A DNA stretch of 64,000 nucleotides from the NCBI RefSeq assembly GCF_008704205.1, contig NZ_VXLC01000025.1, positions 1 to 64,000 on the forward strand, given 5' to 3'. The translations under genes and the position numbers were made by a program. How positions within the stretch are numbered: position 1 is the stretch's first letter; each line of letters opens with the position of its first letter. Positions 50,604 to 60,074 of this stretch are shown piece by piece. The stretch comes from Nocardia colli (GTDB lineage: Bacteria > Actinomycetota > Actinomycetes > Mycobacteriales > Mycobacteriaceae). The notes beneath the pieces are model-generated. The model was not told the origin of the DNA. It searched no databases and saw only the letters and a program-made list of their open reading frames with translations.

Positions 50604-52183
50604 CCGGATCGCGCGTGCGGCACCTGCGCCATCGCCGCCTCGGCCATGGCGCAGATCGTCAGGCTCGGATTCACGCCGACGTTCGCCGGCACCGCCGAGC
50701 CGTCGCACACGAGCAGGTTCGGGTAGCCGAAAACCCGGTGATATCGGTCGATCACACCGTGCTCGGCGTCCGCGCCGATCACCGCGCCGCCCAGGAAATG
50801 CGCGGTCATCGGCGCAGAGCCGAGGGTCTCGCCGAGCGCGGCCAGCGGACGGCCACGCATTCTGGCCGCAGCCAGCCGAGCCACCCGACGAGCGACGTCC
50901 ACGGCGGATTCCCCTCCTGCGCCGGAGCCGGTGGACTCCGTGCGCAGCCGCCCCGGACCGAACCCGCGGCGCAGCCGCAGCGAGACATCGGTTCCCCGCA
51001 TCACCGTGAAGATCACGGTGCGCCGCGACCACTTCCCCCGGATCAGCACCTGCGCCAGATATCCCGGGTAACGCCACAGGAATTCGCCCCAGCGGCCCGG
51101 CACTGAGCGAGCGGACGTGGCGGGCCCGTAGGCCAGCGCGAGCAAGCCACCACCGTCGCCGTAGGTGTTGTTGGTGATGTGGGTGTGGCCGTCGAGGAAG
51201 ATGCTCGAGGTGATGGCGATATCGCTGCGATAGTCGGCCGTGGCACCGGTGGACGCCGCCGGAATCGATTCGTCGTTGGTACGCACCATTTCACCGAGCC
51301 GGGCCGATAAGCCGGGCAGCGATCCCTTGCGTTTGCACGCGCTCAGCAGTTCGTTCGTGCCGAGCGCACCTGCCGCGACAACGACACCGCCGGCGGTGAA
51401 TTCGCGCGATCGCCGCCGCCAGGAGCCGGGCTTGCGGGCACGCACCCGATAGCCGCCCGCCGGAATCGGAACGATATCGACCACCTTCAGGTCGGGAGTT
51501 ATTGTGGCGCCGGCCTTTTCCGCCAGCCACAGATAATTCTTCGGCAGCGTGTTCTTCGCGCCGTAGCGGCAGCCGAGCATGCACTGCCCGCAATGCACGC
51601 AGCCGGTCCGCGCCGGCCCGGCACCACCGAAGTAGGGGTCGGGCACGGTCTCGCCCGGCGCCCCGAGAAACACCGCGACCGGCGTATTCCGATATCCCTG
51701 TGGCACACCGAGATCCGCGGCCAGCTCCCGCATCAGGGCGTCGACCGGCCGCTCCCCCGCGTACGGCCGCACGCCGAACATCCGCGACGCCGTCTCGAAG
51801 TGCGGCGCCAATTCCGCCCGCCAATCGGCCAGTTCGCCCCACTGCGGATGCCGGTAGAAATCGTCGCTCTGCGGTCGATACATCGTATTCGCGTACACGA
51901 GGCTGCCGCCGCCGACGCCGACCCCGGCCAGCACCGTCGCATGCCGATACGGCGCCAGCCGCAGGATTCCGCGCAATCCCAGCATCGGCAACCACACGAA
52001 TCGCCGCAGCTGCCCGGCCCGTTCGGCGAACTCGTGATCCGCGAAACGCCGGCCCTGTTCGAGTATGCCGACCCGATATCCCTTCTGCGACAACCGCAGC
52101 GCGCACACGCTCGCGCCGAACCCGCTGCCGACCACGAGCCAGTCGAAGTCGAATCCCGCTGGAGCGGATAGGGAATCAGCCAC
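50582..52183 (-). CDS. GMC oxidoreductase, ChoD-like cholesterol oxidase
   Basis: A 533-aa flavoprotein. The FAD motif is WLVVGSGFGASVCALRLSQKGYRVGILEQGRRF, followed by LAGVGVGGGSLVYANTMY. The cysteine-rich stretch TGCVHCGQCMLGCRYGAKNTLPKNY and the C-terminal CDGSAVPANVGVNPSLTICAMAEA match M. tuberculosis ChoD-type proteins. Proposed substrates are sterols or other 3-hydroxy compounds. It starts at GTG 52183 with AAGGA upstream. It may belong with the AraC gene upstream rather than with the RiPP operon. Confidence 0.88.
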   Translation of the reverse strand: MADSLSAPAGFDFDWLVVGSGFGASVCALRLSQKGYRVGILEQGRRFADHEFAERAGQLRRFVWLPMLGLRGILRLAPYRHATVLAGVGVGGGSLVYANTMYRPQSDDFYRHPQWGELADWRAELAPHFETASRMFGVRPYAGERPVDALMRELAADLGVPQGYRNTPVAVFLGAPGETVPDPYFGGAGPARTGCVHCGQCMLGCRYGAKNTLPKNYLWLAEKAGATITPDLKVVDIVPIPAGGYRVRARKPGSWRRRSREFTAGGVVVAAGALGTNELLSACKRKGSLPGLSARLGEMVRTNDESIPAASTGATADYRSDIAITSSIFLDGHTHITNNTYGDGGGLLALAYGPATSARSVPGRWGEFLWRYPGYLAQVLIRGKWSRRTVIFTVMRGTDVSLRLRRGFGPGRLRTESTGSGAGGESAVDVARRVARLAAARMRGRPLAALGETLGSAPMTAHFLGGAVIGADAEHGVIDRYHRVFGYPNLLVCDGSAVPANVGVNPSLTICAMAEAAMAQVPHARSGQGSSRY

Positions 52184-52292
52184 GTCACGTCCTTCGGGTC
52201 ACCCTCTTCCCGCCGAACACTATGGTGCGCGGCGGGGACCGGACAGCACCCGAAGCGACGTTCGATTGACACTTTCCGACGGATCGCGAAAT

Positions 52293-53336
52293 CTAGCCGA
52301 CCAGTTCGGGAACCGCGGCGGCAGCATCGCCACGGCTGCGATACTCCTGCGGCGGATACCCTTTCCAGCGCCGGAAGGCCCGGATGAACGAGGCCGACTC
52401 CGAATAGCCGAGGCGCATGGCCACCTGCTCGGTGGTCATATCGGTCCGGTCCAGCAGGCCGAGCGCCAGGGTCTGTCGCACCTCGTCCAGCAGCGCCCGG
52501 AACGACACGCCCTCGTCGTTCAGCCGCCGCGAAAGCGTGCGCGGGCTCATGAACAGTTCCGCGGCGACCTGCACCTGATCCGGAATCTCACCGGGATCGC
52601 GCACCAGCAGTTCCCGCACCGCACCCGCGATGCCGATCCGGGCCTGACGGTCGTCGAGCAGATCCCGGCACAACTGCACATACGCCTGCCTGGCCCATTC
52701 GTTGGCCTGCGGCAAGGGGGCGTCGAGATAGGCGGCGTCGAAGGCGAACTCGTTGACCGGTGCGGCGAACATCGGCTCCACACCGAACATTTCGAGATAG
52801 CGAGTGGTGTCGGCCGGTCCGGGATGACGGAATCGGACCCGGGTGGCCGGGACACCGACGGTGAACAACTCGCGGCCGATCGTCTGAATACCGGTCAGCA
52901 CCCGCTCGGTCAGGAACGCCCGCACGTCCTCGGGCATCTCGTGATCGTCGAGCACCAACCGCGCCTCGCCACCGGATTCCTCGAACGACAACTCGCCGAA
53001 CGCGAAGGCCAGCCCGACGTAGCGCAGCGCCACCTCCACCGCCTCCCGCAGCGTGCGGCTGCTCAGCAAGGCCAGACCCCACGGCCCGTACATGGAGATG
53101 TGATACCGGCCGCCGGCCACGACACCCAACCCCGGCTCGGCGCCGAACCGAGCCAGCAGATTCCGCACCACCATCACCTCTTGGCGCGCGGTGACCTCGG
53201 CATTCGGATCGTCCACCGATTCCGGTCGCAGACCGGTGCCCGCCAGGCACTCCACCGGGGCCATCCCCCGCTCCTGCGCCAACCGCGTCACGATGTGGAC
53301 GCTGGAGGTGTTGCGCAGCAGATCCCAGTCGAACAT
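52293..53336 (-). CDS. AraC family regulator with arabinose-binding-type N-terminal domain (ORFB/PchR style)
   Basis: A 347-aa regulator. The N-terminal domain is the Arabinose_bd type common in mycolata (MFDWDLLRNTSSVHIVTRLAQERGM...). The C-terminal double HTH is VAAELFMSPRTLSRRLNDEGVSFRALLDEVRQTLALGLLDRTDMTTEQVAMRLGYSESASFIRAFRRWKGYPPQEYR. I start it at ATG 53336 (ATG 53351 also possible); the longer frame is not family-like. It probably controls the ChoD-like gene downstream, with a lipid or sterol inducer. Confidence 0.9.
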   Translation of the reverse strand: MFDWDLLRNTSSVHIVTRLAQERGMAPVECLAGTGLRPESVDDPNAEVTARQEVMVVRNLLARFGAEPGLGVVAGGRYHISMYGPWGLALLSSRTLREAVEVALRYVGLAFAFGELSFEESGGEARLVLDDHEMPEDVRAFLTERVLTGIQTIGRELFTVGVPATRVRFRHPGPADTTRYLEMFGVEPMFAAPVNEFAFDAAYLDAPLPQANEWARQAYVQLCRDLLDDRQARIGIAGAVRELLVRDPGEIPDQVQVAAELFMSPRTLSRRLNDEGVSFRALLDEVRQTLALGLLDRTDMTTEQVAMRLGYSESASFIRAFRRWKGYPPQEYRSRGDAAAAVPELVG

Positions 53337-53533
53337 TCGCGTAGTCCTCATCGACTTGCCAACCAGCCACCCACCCGATTTGGCGAAACGTAGCAAGCAC
53401 GCCGACCTCAGCTGGGCAGAACGACAAAAGCATTGTGCCACCCCATGTCTGAGACACACACCCAGATGCTCGAACCGAGCCGCGGACCACCCATCGTCAT
53501 TCCTTTGCCAAATGTTAGCTGTGATTCTAATCA

Positions 53534-53552
53534 TACTAGCAGAACGCTAGTA
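53534..53552. promoter_or_regulatory. Operator dyad 1 of the secreted-protein island
   Basis: TACTAGC-AGAAC-GCTAGTA, perfect seven-base arms with a five-base spacer, in the 275-bp gap upstream of the 38-aa peptide gene. A further dyad TGATT-CT-AATCA (53522-53533) abuts it. The same motif recurs at 56654-56673, sharing TACTAGCANNACGCTAGNAA, on the other side of the TetR gene. Confidence 0.7.
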
Positions 53553-53626
53553 AATAGCGGGAAGGCTCGCTACCTTCGGTACCGCAAGTCATTTCCAGTA
53601 AGCAGTCCCGAAGGAAGGTAAGAACC

Positions 53627-53743
53627 TTGATCCCACTCGTCCTAGACACCGGAAGCGCCGCGCTGTCCGGGCTCCTCAACACGATCGGAGCCCTGTTCGG
53701 CGGAATCGGAAACACCCTGTGGACCGGATCTTTCGGTCGCTGA
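53627..53743 (+). CDS. 38-aa hydrophobic, glycine-rich peptide
   Basis: TTG 53627 has AAGGAAGG eight bases upstream, and the frame reads MIPLVLDTGSAALSGLLNTI, then GALFGGIGNTLWTGSFGR. It is amphipathic and uncharged in the middle, with no cysteine and no clear cleavage site. It looks like a membrane-active or membrane-spanning small peptide. It follows a strong operator and is 106 bp before the mycolyltransferase gene. The family is unknown; a chance frame is possible but the ribosome site argues against that. Confidence 0.5.
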   Translation: MIPLVLDTGSAALSGLLNTIGALFGGIGNTLWTGSFGR

Positions 53744-53849
53744 TCTGAGCCAGGGCCGGCCTCGTATCCCCCTGCGCGAGGTCGGCCCGTTCAGCAGATC
53801 GCTCCGCCATCGAGGCGACTCGACCTCGCGATGTGAAAGCCGAAAGATT

Positions 53850-54908
53850 ATGCGACGGAACCGGATTCGCCAGACCTTCACCGGCGGTTGCGCGCTGGCG
53901 GCGATGTTGCTGACGATTGCCGCGCCGGCCCGCGCCGAGGTCGTCGATCCGGTCATGAACCCCGATGCGCCGCTGACCGATTCGGCCGCACCCGACGGAT
54001 CGCACCTCACCGGGCGCACCGTGGTCGACGCGAACCACCTGAGCCTGACGGTTTACTCCGCCGCCATGGACCGGCCGATCACCGTCGAGGTACAGCGCCC
54101 GGCCGACCCGTCCGAACCCCGGCCCGTGCTCTATCTGCTCAACGGCGCCGACGGCGGTGTCGGCGGCGCGAATTGGGACCACAAGGCACCGCAGGGCTTG
54201 CAGTTCCTCGCAACCAAGGACATCAACGTGGTGCAGCCGATCGGTGGCGAGTTCAGTTACTACACCGACTGGCAGGCCCCGGATCCCGTTCTGGGCGTGA
54301 ACAAATGGAAGACCTTTCTCACCGAGGAACTACCACCGCTGATCGATAGCGCACTGAACGCCAACGGGCGAAACGCCATTGCGGGACTTTCCACCTCGGG
54401 CACGTCGGTTCTGCAACTACCGATCGCCGCACCGGGCCTGTATCAATCCGTGGCGGCCTACAGCGGCTGTGCGCAGATCAGCGATCCCCTCGGCTACGCA
54501 TTCGTCCAGACGACCGTCGACGCCGGCCACGGCCAGGTCGCGAACATGTATGGACCGCAAGCGGACCCGATGTGGGCCGCGAACGATCCCTACGTACACG
54601 CCGACCAGCTGCGCGGCCTCGACCTGTTCGTGTCCAGCGGCTCCGGACTCCCCGGCCCCAACGACACCCTCGACGGTCCGTTCAGCCTGCCCGGCGTCGG
54701 CGGCCTGGCCAACCAGCTCACCGTCGGCGGCGTCATCGAGGCCGCGACGAACTATTGCACGCACAACCTGCAGTCCCGCCTGAACTCCCTCGGCATTCCC
54801 GCGACGTACGACTTCACGCCCACCGGAACCCATTCCTGGGGTTACTGGTACGACGCACTGGTTCGCTCCTGGCCCGTGCTGGCGCACGGCGTCGGGTTGC
54901 CCGGATAA
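53850..54908 (+). CDS. Antigen 85-type mycolyltransferase
   Basis: A 352-aa secreted alpha/beta-hydrolase. Signal peptide: MRRNRIRQTFTGGCALAAMLLTIAAPARA. Mature landmarks are PVLYLLNGADGG, TDWQAPDPVLGVNKWKTFLTEELPPLID and the nucleophile elbow GLSTSGTSVLQLP, with catalytic His near GTHSWGYWYDAL. This family moves mycolic acids from trehalose monomycolate to trehalose or arabinogalactan in the envelope. It supports a mycolic-acid-making host. Confidence 0.92.
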   Translation: MRRNRIRQTFTGGCALAAMLLTIAAPARAEVVDPVMNPDAPLTDSAAPDGSHLTGRTVVDANHLSLTVYSAAMDRPITVEVQRPADPSEPRPVLYLLNGADGGVGGANWDHKAPQGLQFLATKDINVVQPIGGEFSYYTDWQAPDPVLGVNKWKTFLTEELPPLIDSALNANGRNAIAGLSTSGTSVLQLPIAAPGLYQSVAAYSGCAQISDPLGYAFVQTTVDAGHGQVANMYGPQADPMWAANDPYVHADQLRGLDLFVSSGSGLPGPNDTLDGPFSLPGVGGLANQLTVGGVIEAATNYCTHNLQSRLNSLGIPATYDFTPTGTHSWGYWYDALVRSWPVLAHGVGLPG

Positions 54909-54973
54909 CGCGCGATCGGCTGCGACCCACGGCGGCTGCGGGGGCGAGCGGCGAATAGGGCAAAATTCCGGCT

Positions 54974-55573
54974 ATGGATGATCCGACCACACCGCGCTCG
55001 CGCAAGCCGCGGGACCGCGCGCGTACCGAATCGGACCTGTTCGATGCCGTCGAGCGATTGCTCGAACGCGACGGTGTGCTGGCCGGATTGAATTTGAACG
55101 AGGTGGCCGCCGAAGCGAAGGTCAACCGCGGGCAGATCTATCAGATGTACGGCAGCAGGCAGGAATTGCTGCGGGCCACCATGACCCACCGGTTCACCGA
55201 GCTGGCCCCGCAGTTTCCCGGGCATTGGGATCTCCCGTTCATCGAACGCCGACGCCGGCTCATGCAGGCCGCGCTGACCGGCAAATGGATGTCCTTCGCC
55301 GCCCTGCTGGCCCTCGACGGCGACGACAAACTCGCGCTGTTCACCGAACCCGACGAGCAGCGTGCGGCATTGCAGCGGGACAAGGCCTACGGGGCGCTGC
55401 CGGAAGAGGTCGATGCCGAAGCACTCAACGTGCTGACCGCCGCGACCGTCGCCGGGTATGTGATCTTCCGCGATATGGTCGCGCGCGATATCGGCGTTCC
55501 GGTCGCCGAACTCGACGAGCGGATCACCGCGGCTTACGAATACCTGCTCGAGCGCGTCACCAAGAACGACTGA
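54974..55573 (+). CDS. TetR family regulator within the secreted-protein island
   Basis: A 199-aa TetR protein. The HTH is ARTESDLFDAVERLLERDGVLAGLNLNEVAAEAKVNRGQIYQMYGSRQELLRATM. It lies between two copies of the same operator-like dyad (53534-53552 and 56654-56673), each in front of secreted-protein genes, and is the best candidate binder. The effector is unknown. Confidence 0.92.
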   Translation: MDDPTTPRSRKPRDRARTESDLFDAVERLLERDGVLAGLNLNEVAAEAKVNRGQIYQMYGSRQELLRATMTHRFTELAPQFPGHWDLPFIERRRRLMQAALTGKWMSFAALLALDGDDKLALFTEPDEQRAALQRDKAYGALPEEVDAEALNVLTAATVAGYVIFRDMVARDIGVPVAELDERITAAYEYLLERVTKND

Positions 55574-55585
55574 ACCCGGGCGCGG

Positions 55586-56590
55586 CTACCGCGGCCCGTT
55601 GTCCGAGAAGAACTGCCACAGCGCGGGTGTCATGGTTTTGCCAGGATATTCGTGTCCCATGCCCTTGAATATCCATTGGTCGACGGTGATCCGGTCGCCG
55701 ACCCGGTAATGCGAGACGGTCCGGGCGTATTCGCCGTCGCCACCGGGGTAGGTCCGCACCGAGTCGGGCGCGGGCGGCGCGATCGCATCGATCACGGCCG
55801 GAATCAGATCGAGTCTTCCCGCGCGTGCCGAGGCGTTGGCGTGCCGCCATTCGTTGACCACCAAGCGCTGGAACAACGGCACCGATACCGGATCCTTTTC
55901 GCCGGTGACCACGGTGACCGGCATCCGCCGCACGCCTTGATCGATCATCTTCGCCGCGGCGATCATCCCTAACGCGTCCAGGCCGGTGTCGGCCGGAAAT
56001 CCGGCGCTGATCCCGAGGGCGGCGAACCGGTTCGGATACACCGAACCCACGACGGCGGTCATCGCCCCGCCGGCGGAATGTCCGGCCAGATAGACCTTTT
56101 TCGGGTCGGCCTGCAATGAATCGACAACCTGACCGGTAATCCCGGCGATGGTGGCCGCCTCCCCTTTCGCTCCCCACTGCTGAGTCGGGTCGTACCAATT
56201 CCAGCACTCGTCGGAATTCGCCGACTTCGGCTGCTGCGGGAAGGCAACGGCGAAACCCTTGGCCGCGGCCAGATCGGGGAACCCCGTCGACAGCGCGCTC
56301 TGGACCCGCTCGGCATCGGTTGGGTCGCTGCCGCTGAACCAGCAACCGTGCAGCCACACGACGACCGGGCTGCCGGGCGCGAGTCCAGGCGGCGTGTAGA
56401 GCAGATACCGCCGAGCCTGCCCGCCGCTGCCATAGTCATGCCAGGTCAGATCGGCCGCGGAAACCGCAACGGCCGCCGCGGCAGCGGGCTCGGCCGCGAC
56501 CGGTCCTGCGGGAACGAGCAGCAGCGCCGTCGCGAGGGCGGCGCGACCGAGAAGGCCGCGTGCGAGAAGACTTCGGGCAACGAGCGGCAT
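55586..56590 (-). CDS. Secreted PHB-depolymerase-family (LpqC-like) esterase
   Basis: A 334-aa exported esterase. Signal peptide: MPLVARSLLARGLLGRAALATALLLVPAGPVAAEP. The fold core is YLLYTPPGLAPGSPVVVWLHGCW, the nucleophile elbow GHSAGGAMT, the Asp in TGEKDPVSVP and His in GMGHEYPG. The family hydrolyses polyhydroxyalkanoate, feruloyl or acetyl esters. ATG 56590 has GGAGAGGAA upstream. Operator dyad 2 stands 64 bp upstream. Confidence 0.9.
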   Translation of the reverse strand: MPLVARSLLARGLLGRAALATALLLVPAGPVAAEPAAAAAVAVSAADLTWHDYGSGGQARRYLLYTPPGLAPGSPVVVWLHGCWFSGSDPTDAERVQSALSTGFPDLAAAKGFAVAFPQQPKSANSDECWNWYDPTQQWGAKGEAATIAGITGQVVDSLQADPKKVYLAGHSAGGAMTAVVGSVYPNRFAALGISAGFPADTGLDALGMIAAAKMIDQGVRRMPVTVVTGEKDPVSVPLFQRLVVNEWRHANASARAGRLDLIPAVIDAIAPPAPDSVRTYPGGDGEYARTVSHYRVGDRITVDQWIFKGMGHEYPGKTMTPALWQFFSDNGPR

Positions 56591-56653
56591 CGGCGTTCCT
56601 CTCCGGAGACGCCGCACCGGCGCGCGAATCGACTCCGTGTCCCAAATGTCCAT

Positions 56654-56673
56654 TACTAGCATTACGCTAGAAA
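56654..56673. promoter_or_regulatory. Operator dyad 2 of the secreted-protein island
   Basis: TACTAGC-ATTAC-GCTAGAA is almost identical to dyad 1 (53534-53552): 18 of 21 bases over the extended site. The inner arms CTAGC/GCTAG are perfect. It lies in the promoter of the minus-strand esterase. The following stretch 56674-57057 shows no gene that I can support; the frames there have no family likeness. Confidence 0.65.
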
Positions 56674-57057
56674 CATTTATAGCACGGATACCTTCTCTCG
56701 CGATCGCGGCAATGGTCATGAACAGCTCGCTTTCCGCTTCGGCCGACCAGGCACGAGATCAGCCAGACCCTCGAGGGTCGTCATGATCGAATCCGCACAG
56801 CAACTCCCCGGCAGGCTGATTGCTCACGCACGCTCAGCGATCTCGGCGATCGAAGGCATCGGCCGCCCCCGCCTGCGCGTTAGCCGAAGACCGCACGCTT
56901 GGCTCCGGATATCAATCCCGTGGCGAATCGGGTCGAGACCTACTGGGTCACCGGACCTTACGGTCGAGTGGCGAGCCTGGGTCACGCCATGCCGGGCGGA
57001 CAGCACAGCCCGGGGGCGCCCGCCGCGCCGCATCGCACATCTGTCAAGGAGGACCGG

Positions 57058-58803
57058 GTGCCATACCCTCGCACACTCGCTCGAGCTGTCTGCACCATCG
57101 CCGCGGTGACCTCGCTGTCCATCGCGGCCGCCGGATTGCCCACGGCCACGGCCGAACCCGATTTCGCGCCGCAGCCGCCGGATCCGAGCTATGTGCTGCA
57201 ACAGGTCTGGAATCTCATCGGCGGCGGCAGCGGCATGGTCCGCGACGTGCTGGCGCCGGGCATGCTCGACTATTTCGTCAAGGCCGGGATCCTCACCAAC
57301 CTGGGGCATTTCACCGACGCGTTCGCGGATCTGACCAAGCCGGAAACCTTCACCGCTCCCGATTCCCAGCAGCGACTGGTGGTCGCGGCGCAGCGGGTCT
57401 GGGACGCCGTCACCCATCTGCCGCCCTTCAGCGCCGGATTTCCCCCGCATCCGGACTACTTACCGGACTGGAACAGCAACGGGCACTTCGGCATCGACGA
57501 CACCGCAGGACAGGTGATCATCGCGCCGGATTCCGACACGATGGTCGACGACAACTACGACGATCCGCGCTTTCAGGAGGCCGCCTTCCGGCTTCCTTGC
57601 CTGAACCCCGACGGCAGCGTCTTCTACGAAACCACCGCGGGCAGTTGCGCACCCGGCGACTCGGGCGCCGATTTCAAGGTCGGCCAGGTCAAGAAGTTCA
57701 AGATCATCAATTCGCGTGGCATCCCGCTGTCCGCCAAGATCTGGTTCCCGCCGGGCGCGGAGAATTCCGACGCGAAGTTCCCGGTCGCGGTCGGCCTGCC
57801 GGGCGCGGCGGAGAAGCAACTGGACATCGGGATGTACGCGGAATCGGCGGTGCGCAACGGGTTCATCGCGATCACGGTCGCCCAGGCCGGCCAGCCGGGC
57901 AGCGCGGGCAGCCTGCTCGACATGTACGTGCCGCTGCTCAGCGTCCCGGACTGCTTCGCGCCGACCTCCTGCCGCGACGCACAGGACGCCGTGCGCTGGG
58001 TGTTCGGCGAACCGGTCAACCTGGTGGTCGACCTGGCCGACGAGCTGGCCAATCTCGCGGTCGCCCCGCCCCGGCTGATCCGCTACGACCCCGCGTACGC
58101 GCCCGCGGGCAAGAACATGGTCAACCCCTGGCTCGACCGGATGGACCTCGAGCACGTGTCGCTGTTCGGTCAGTCGATCGGCGCCGTCGGCGTGTCCAGC
58201 TACCTCGACTGGCAGGTCAAGGGGCATGGCATCGATGGGAAACCGCTGCCGCGGGTCGCCTCGGCCTCGGTGATGTCCGGCTTCCAGGCGCTGAACACCG
58301 ACGTCCCCTTGCAGATGCAGACCGCCGACATCGATATCCCCGGTCTGAGCGGTTACGGCATCACCAACTTTCCGCAGCCGTTCTTCAATGCCACCGACGG
58401 CCCCTTCGGCACGATGGACCGCTACCGGAACATCCTCGCGTCCGGCACCACCGCACCCGTGCAGTGGATCAGCTACGAGAGCGGTAGCCACGGCGACTCC
58501 ATCAACTGGGTCGGGGTGCCGCGCTCGCTCGGCGGACCGGCGCTCTCGGTGGACTACTCGATGGCCTGGTTCAACTGCTACGGCCGAGCCGATCGCGACG
58601 ACGCCGCGTGCGACAGCCTGAGCAAGCCGCGGGTCGGCCTGTCCCGGGCCTTCGCCAGCGAGTACGCGCCGGCCGGTGCGGCGGGTCCCAACCTCTGCCT
58701 GCGGATTCCGGATCGCGCCTCGATCGGCCAGGTGATCCGGCCGGAGTGGTTCATCGACGCGCTCAACGGACGTCCGCGCTACGACTGCCGACCGCAAGCA
58801 TGA
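57058..58803 (+). CDS. Secreted alpha/beta-hydrolase (large, acyl-esterase-like)
   Basis: A 581-aa exported protein. It starts at GTG 57058 with AAGGAGGA upstream; a signal peptide runs to about PTATAEP. The hydrolase core contains NSRGIPLSAKIWFPPGAENSDAKFPVAVGLPG, the nucleophile elbow LFGQSIGAVGVSSYL, and ISYESGSHGDSINW near the His end. Cysteines CLNP...CAPGD and CFAPTSCRD suggest disulfides. It is a mycolata secreted hydrolase of unknown substrate. It heads a run of five plus-strand secreted-protein genes to 62766. Confidence 0.85.
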   Translation: MPYPRTLARAVCTIAAVTSLSIAAAGLPTATAEPDFAPQPPDPSYVLQQVWNLIGGGSGMVRDVLAPGMLDYFVKAGILTNLGHFTDAFADLTKPETFTAPDSQQRLVVAAQRVWDAVTHLPPFSAGFPPHPDYLPDWNSNGHFGIDDTAGQVIIAPDSDTMVDDNYDDPRFQEAAFRLPCLNPDGSVFYETTAGSCAPGDSGADFKVGQVKKFKIINSRGIPLSAKIWFPPGAENSDAKFPVAVGLPGAAEKQLDIGMYAESAVRNGFIAITVAQAGQPGSAGSLLDMYVPLLSVPDCFAPTSCRDAQDAVRWVFGEPVNLVVDLADELANLAVAPPRLIRYDPAYAPAGKNMVNPWLDRMDLEHVSLFGQSIGAVGVSSYLDWQVKGHGIDGKPLPRVASASVMSGFQALNTDVPLQMQTADIDIPGLSGYGITNFPQPFFNATDGPFGTMDRYRNILASGTTAPVQWISYESGSHGDSINWVGVPRSLGGPALSVDYSMAWFNCYGRADRDDAACDSLSKPRVGLSRAFASEYAPAGAAGPNLCLRIPDRASIGQVIRPEWFIDALNGRPRYDCRPQA

Positions 58804-58856
58804 GCCGAACCGAATGCCGTGGCGCACAGGCCACTACACCGACCAGAAAGGCTGGA

Positions 58857-60074
58857 ATGTCACGCATGCAGCGATCGGCTGCCGTCTGCGCCGCGTTCAC
58901 GCTGCTGCTCGCGGCGGCCGGCTCGATGCCGGGCGCGCTCGCGCAGCCGTCCTCCGGATCCGGTTCCGGATCGGCCGGACCCGACCCGGTTTTCGAGGAA
59001 TCGGTGCAGTATCCGGTCGGCGGCCTCGGTGCGGGGGTCGGCTCGCAGACCATCGCCGTCGGTGACTTCTTCGGCGACGGAAGGCAATCCGTCGCCGCCA
59101 CCGGTATCGGCGGCGGGGTCGGCATCCTGCGCGGCGACGGGCAGGGCCATTTGACCCGGACCCAATGGATCGGCACGGAGGTCGGCGCGAACGCCGTGCA
59201 GGCCGCCGATCTGCGCGGAATCGGCGTGCTCGATCTGGTGGTGACAAACTATCTGAGCATCACCGTCCTGTTCAACGACGGAAACGGACGGTTCACCGTA
59301 GACCGCACGTACGCAACGGATTTCAATCCGGATGTCACCTACCGCACCGGCGGCATCCCGTTCGGCCTCGCGATCGCCGACTTCGATCACAGCGGACGTC
59401 CATCCATCGCGATCAACTCCTTCATCCCGGTGCCCGGCGGCGTCGGCCTGATGGACAACGACGGCGCCGGGCATTTCGCGCCGCCACGATGGTTCGGCGC
59501 GGGTCTCGGCAAGGCCAGCGCGCTGGCCGGGGACGTGGACAACGACGGCTGGCCGGATCTGGTCTCGCACGACCTGGCCACCTCGGGGGTCTGGGTGCTG
59601 GTCAACGACCGGCACGGCGGATTCCTGCCGCCGCGCTGGAATCTCGCGACCCTGCCCAGCGAGGACGTCAAGCTCGCCGATATGGACGGCGACGGCAATC
59701 TCGACCTCATCACCGCCAACATCGCGGCGTTCGGCTTCTCCGTGCACTACGGCGACGGGCGGGGCAACTTCTCCGCCCCGGTGCCGACCGTCGGCGGCAT
59801 CGCGCCGTGCGCCATCGCGATCGGCGATTTCACCGGCAGCGGGCGAATGGATGTGGTTGCCCTGCAATATCTTCCGTCCACCGCCATGCTGTTCCGCAAC
59901 AACGGCGACCGCAGCTTCGGCTATGTCGAACAGCACACCATCGGCCTCGGACCGCAGGCCGCCGCAACCGCGCAACTGCGCCAAGGGCACCGCCCCGACG
60001 TCCTGACCATGAGCACCGTCTCCCAGGACGTCGCGGTGCTGCTCAACCGAATCCCGGAGGACGATGCCCGATGA
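58857..60074 (+). CDS. Secreted FG-GAP/VCBS-repeat protein
   Basis: A 405-aa exported protein. A signal peptide (MSRMQRSAAVCAAFTLLLAAAGSMPGALA) precedes a Ser/Gly linker and six or seven FG-GAP-type repeats with calcium-loop motifs such as GDVDNDGWPDLVSHD, ADMDGDGNLDLITAN and GDFTGSGRMDVVALQ. It would fold as a beta-propeller. It may bind surface glycans or other secreted proteins. AAAGG precedes the ATG, and the stop overlaps the next ATG (ATGA). Confidence 0.87.
   Translation: MSRMQRSAAVCAAFTLLLAAAGSMPGALAQPSSGSGSGSAGPDPVFEESVQYPVGGLGAGVGSQTIAVGDFFGDGRQSVAATGIGGGVGILRGDGQGHLTRTQWIGTEVGANAVQAADLRGIGVLDLVVTNYLSITVLFNDGNGRFTVDRTYATDFNPDVTYRTGGIPFGLAIADFDHSGRPSIAINSFIPVPGGVGLMDNDGAGHFAPPRWFGAGLGKASALAGDVDNDGWPDLVSHDLATSGVWVLVNDRHGGFLPPRWNLATLPSEDVKLADMDGDGNLDLITANIAAFGFSVHYGDGRGNFSAPVPTVGGIAPCAIAIGDFTGSGRMDVVALQYLPSTAMLFRNNGDRSFGYVEQHTIGLGPQAAATAQLRQGHRPDVLTMSTVSQDVAVLLNRIPEDDAR

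Noticed and set aside
48882..51077. 731-codon minus-strand frame
   Set aside because: It covers three convincing genes in other frames and reads as low-sense Gly/Arg-rich sequence.
56783..57109. Plus-strand frame before the large secreted hydrolase
   Set aside because: Arg/Ser-rich without a domain; the real gene starts at GTG 57058 with a good ribosome site.
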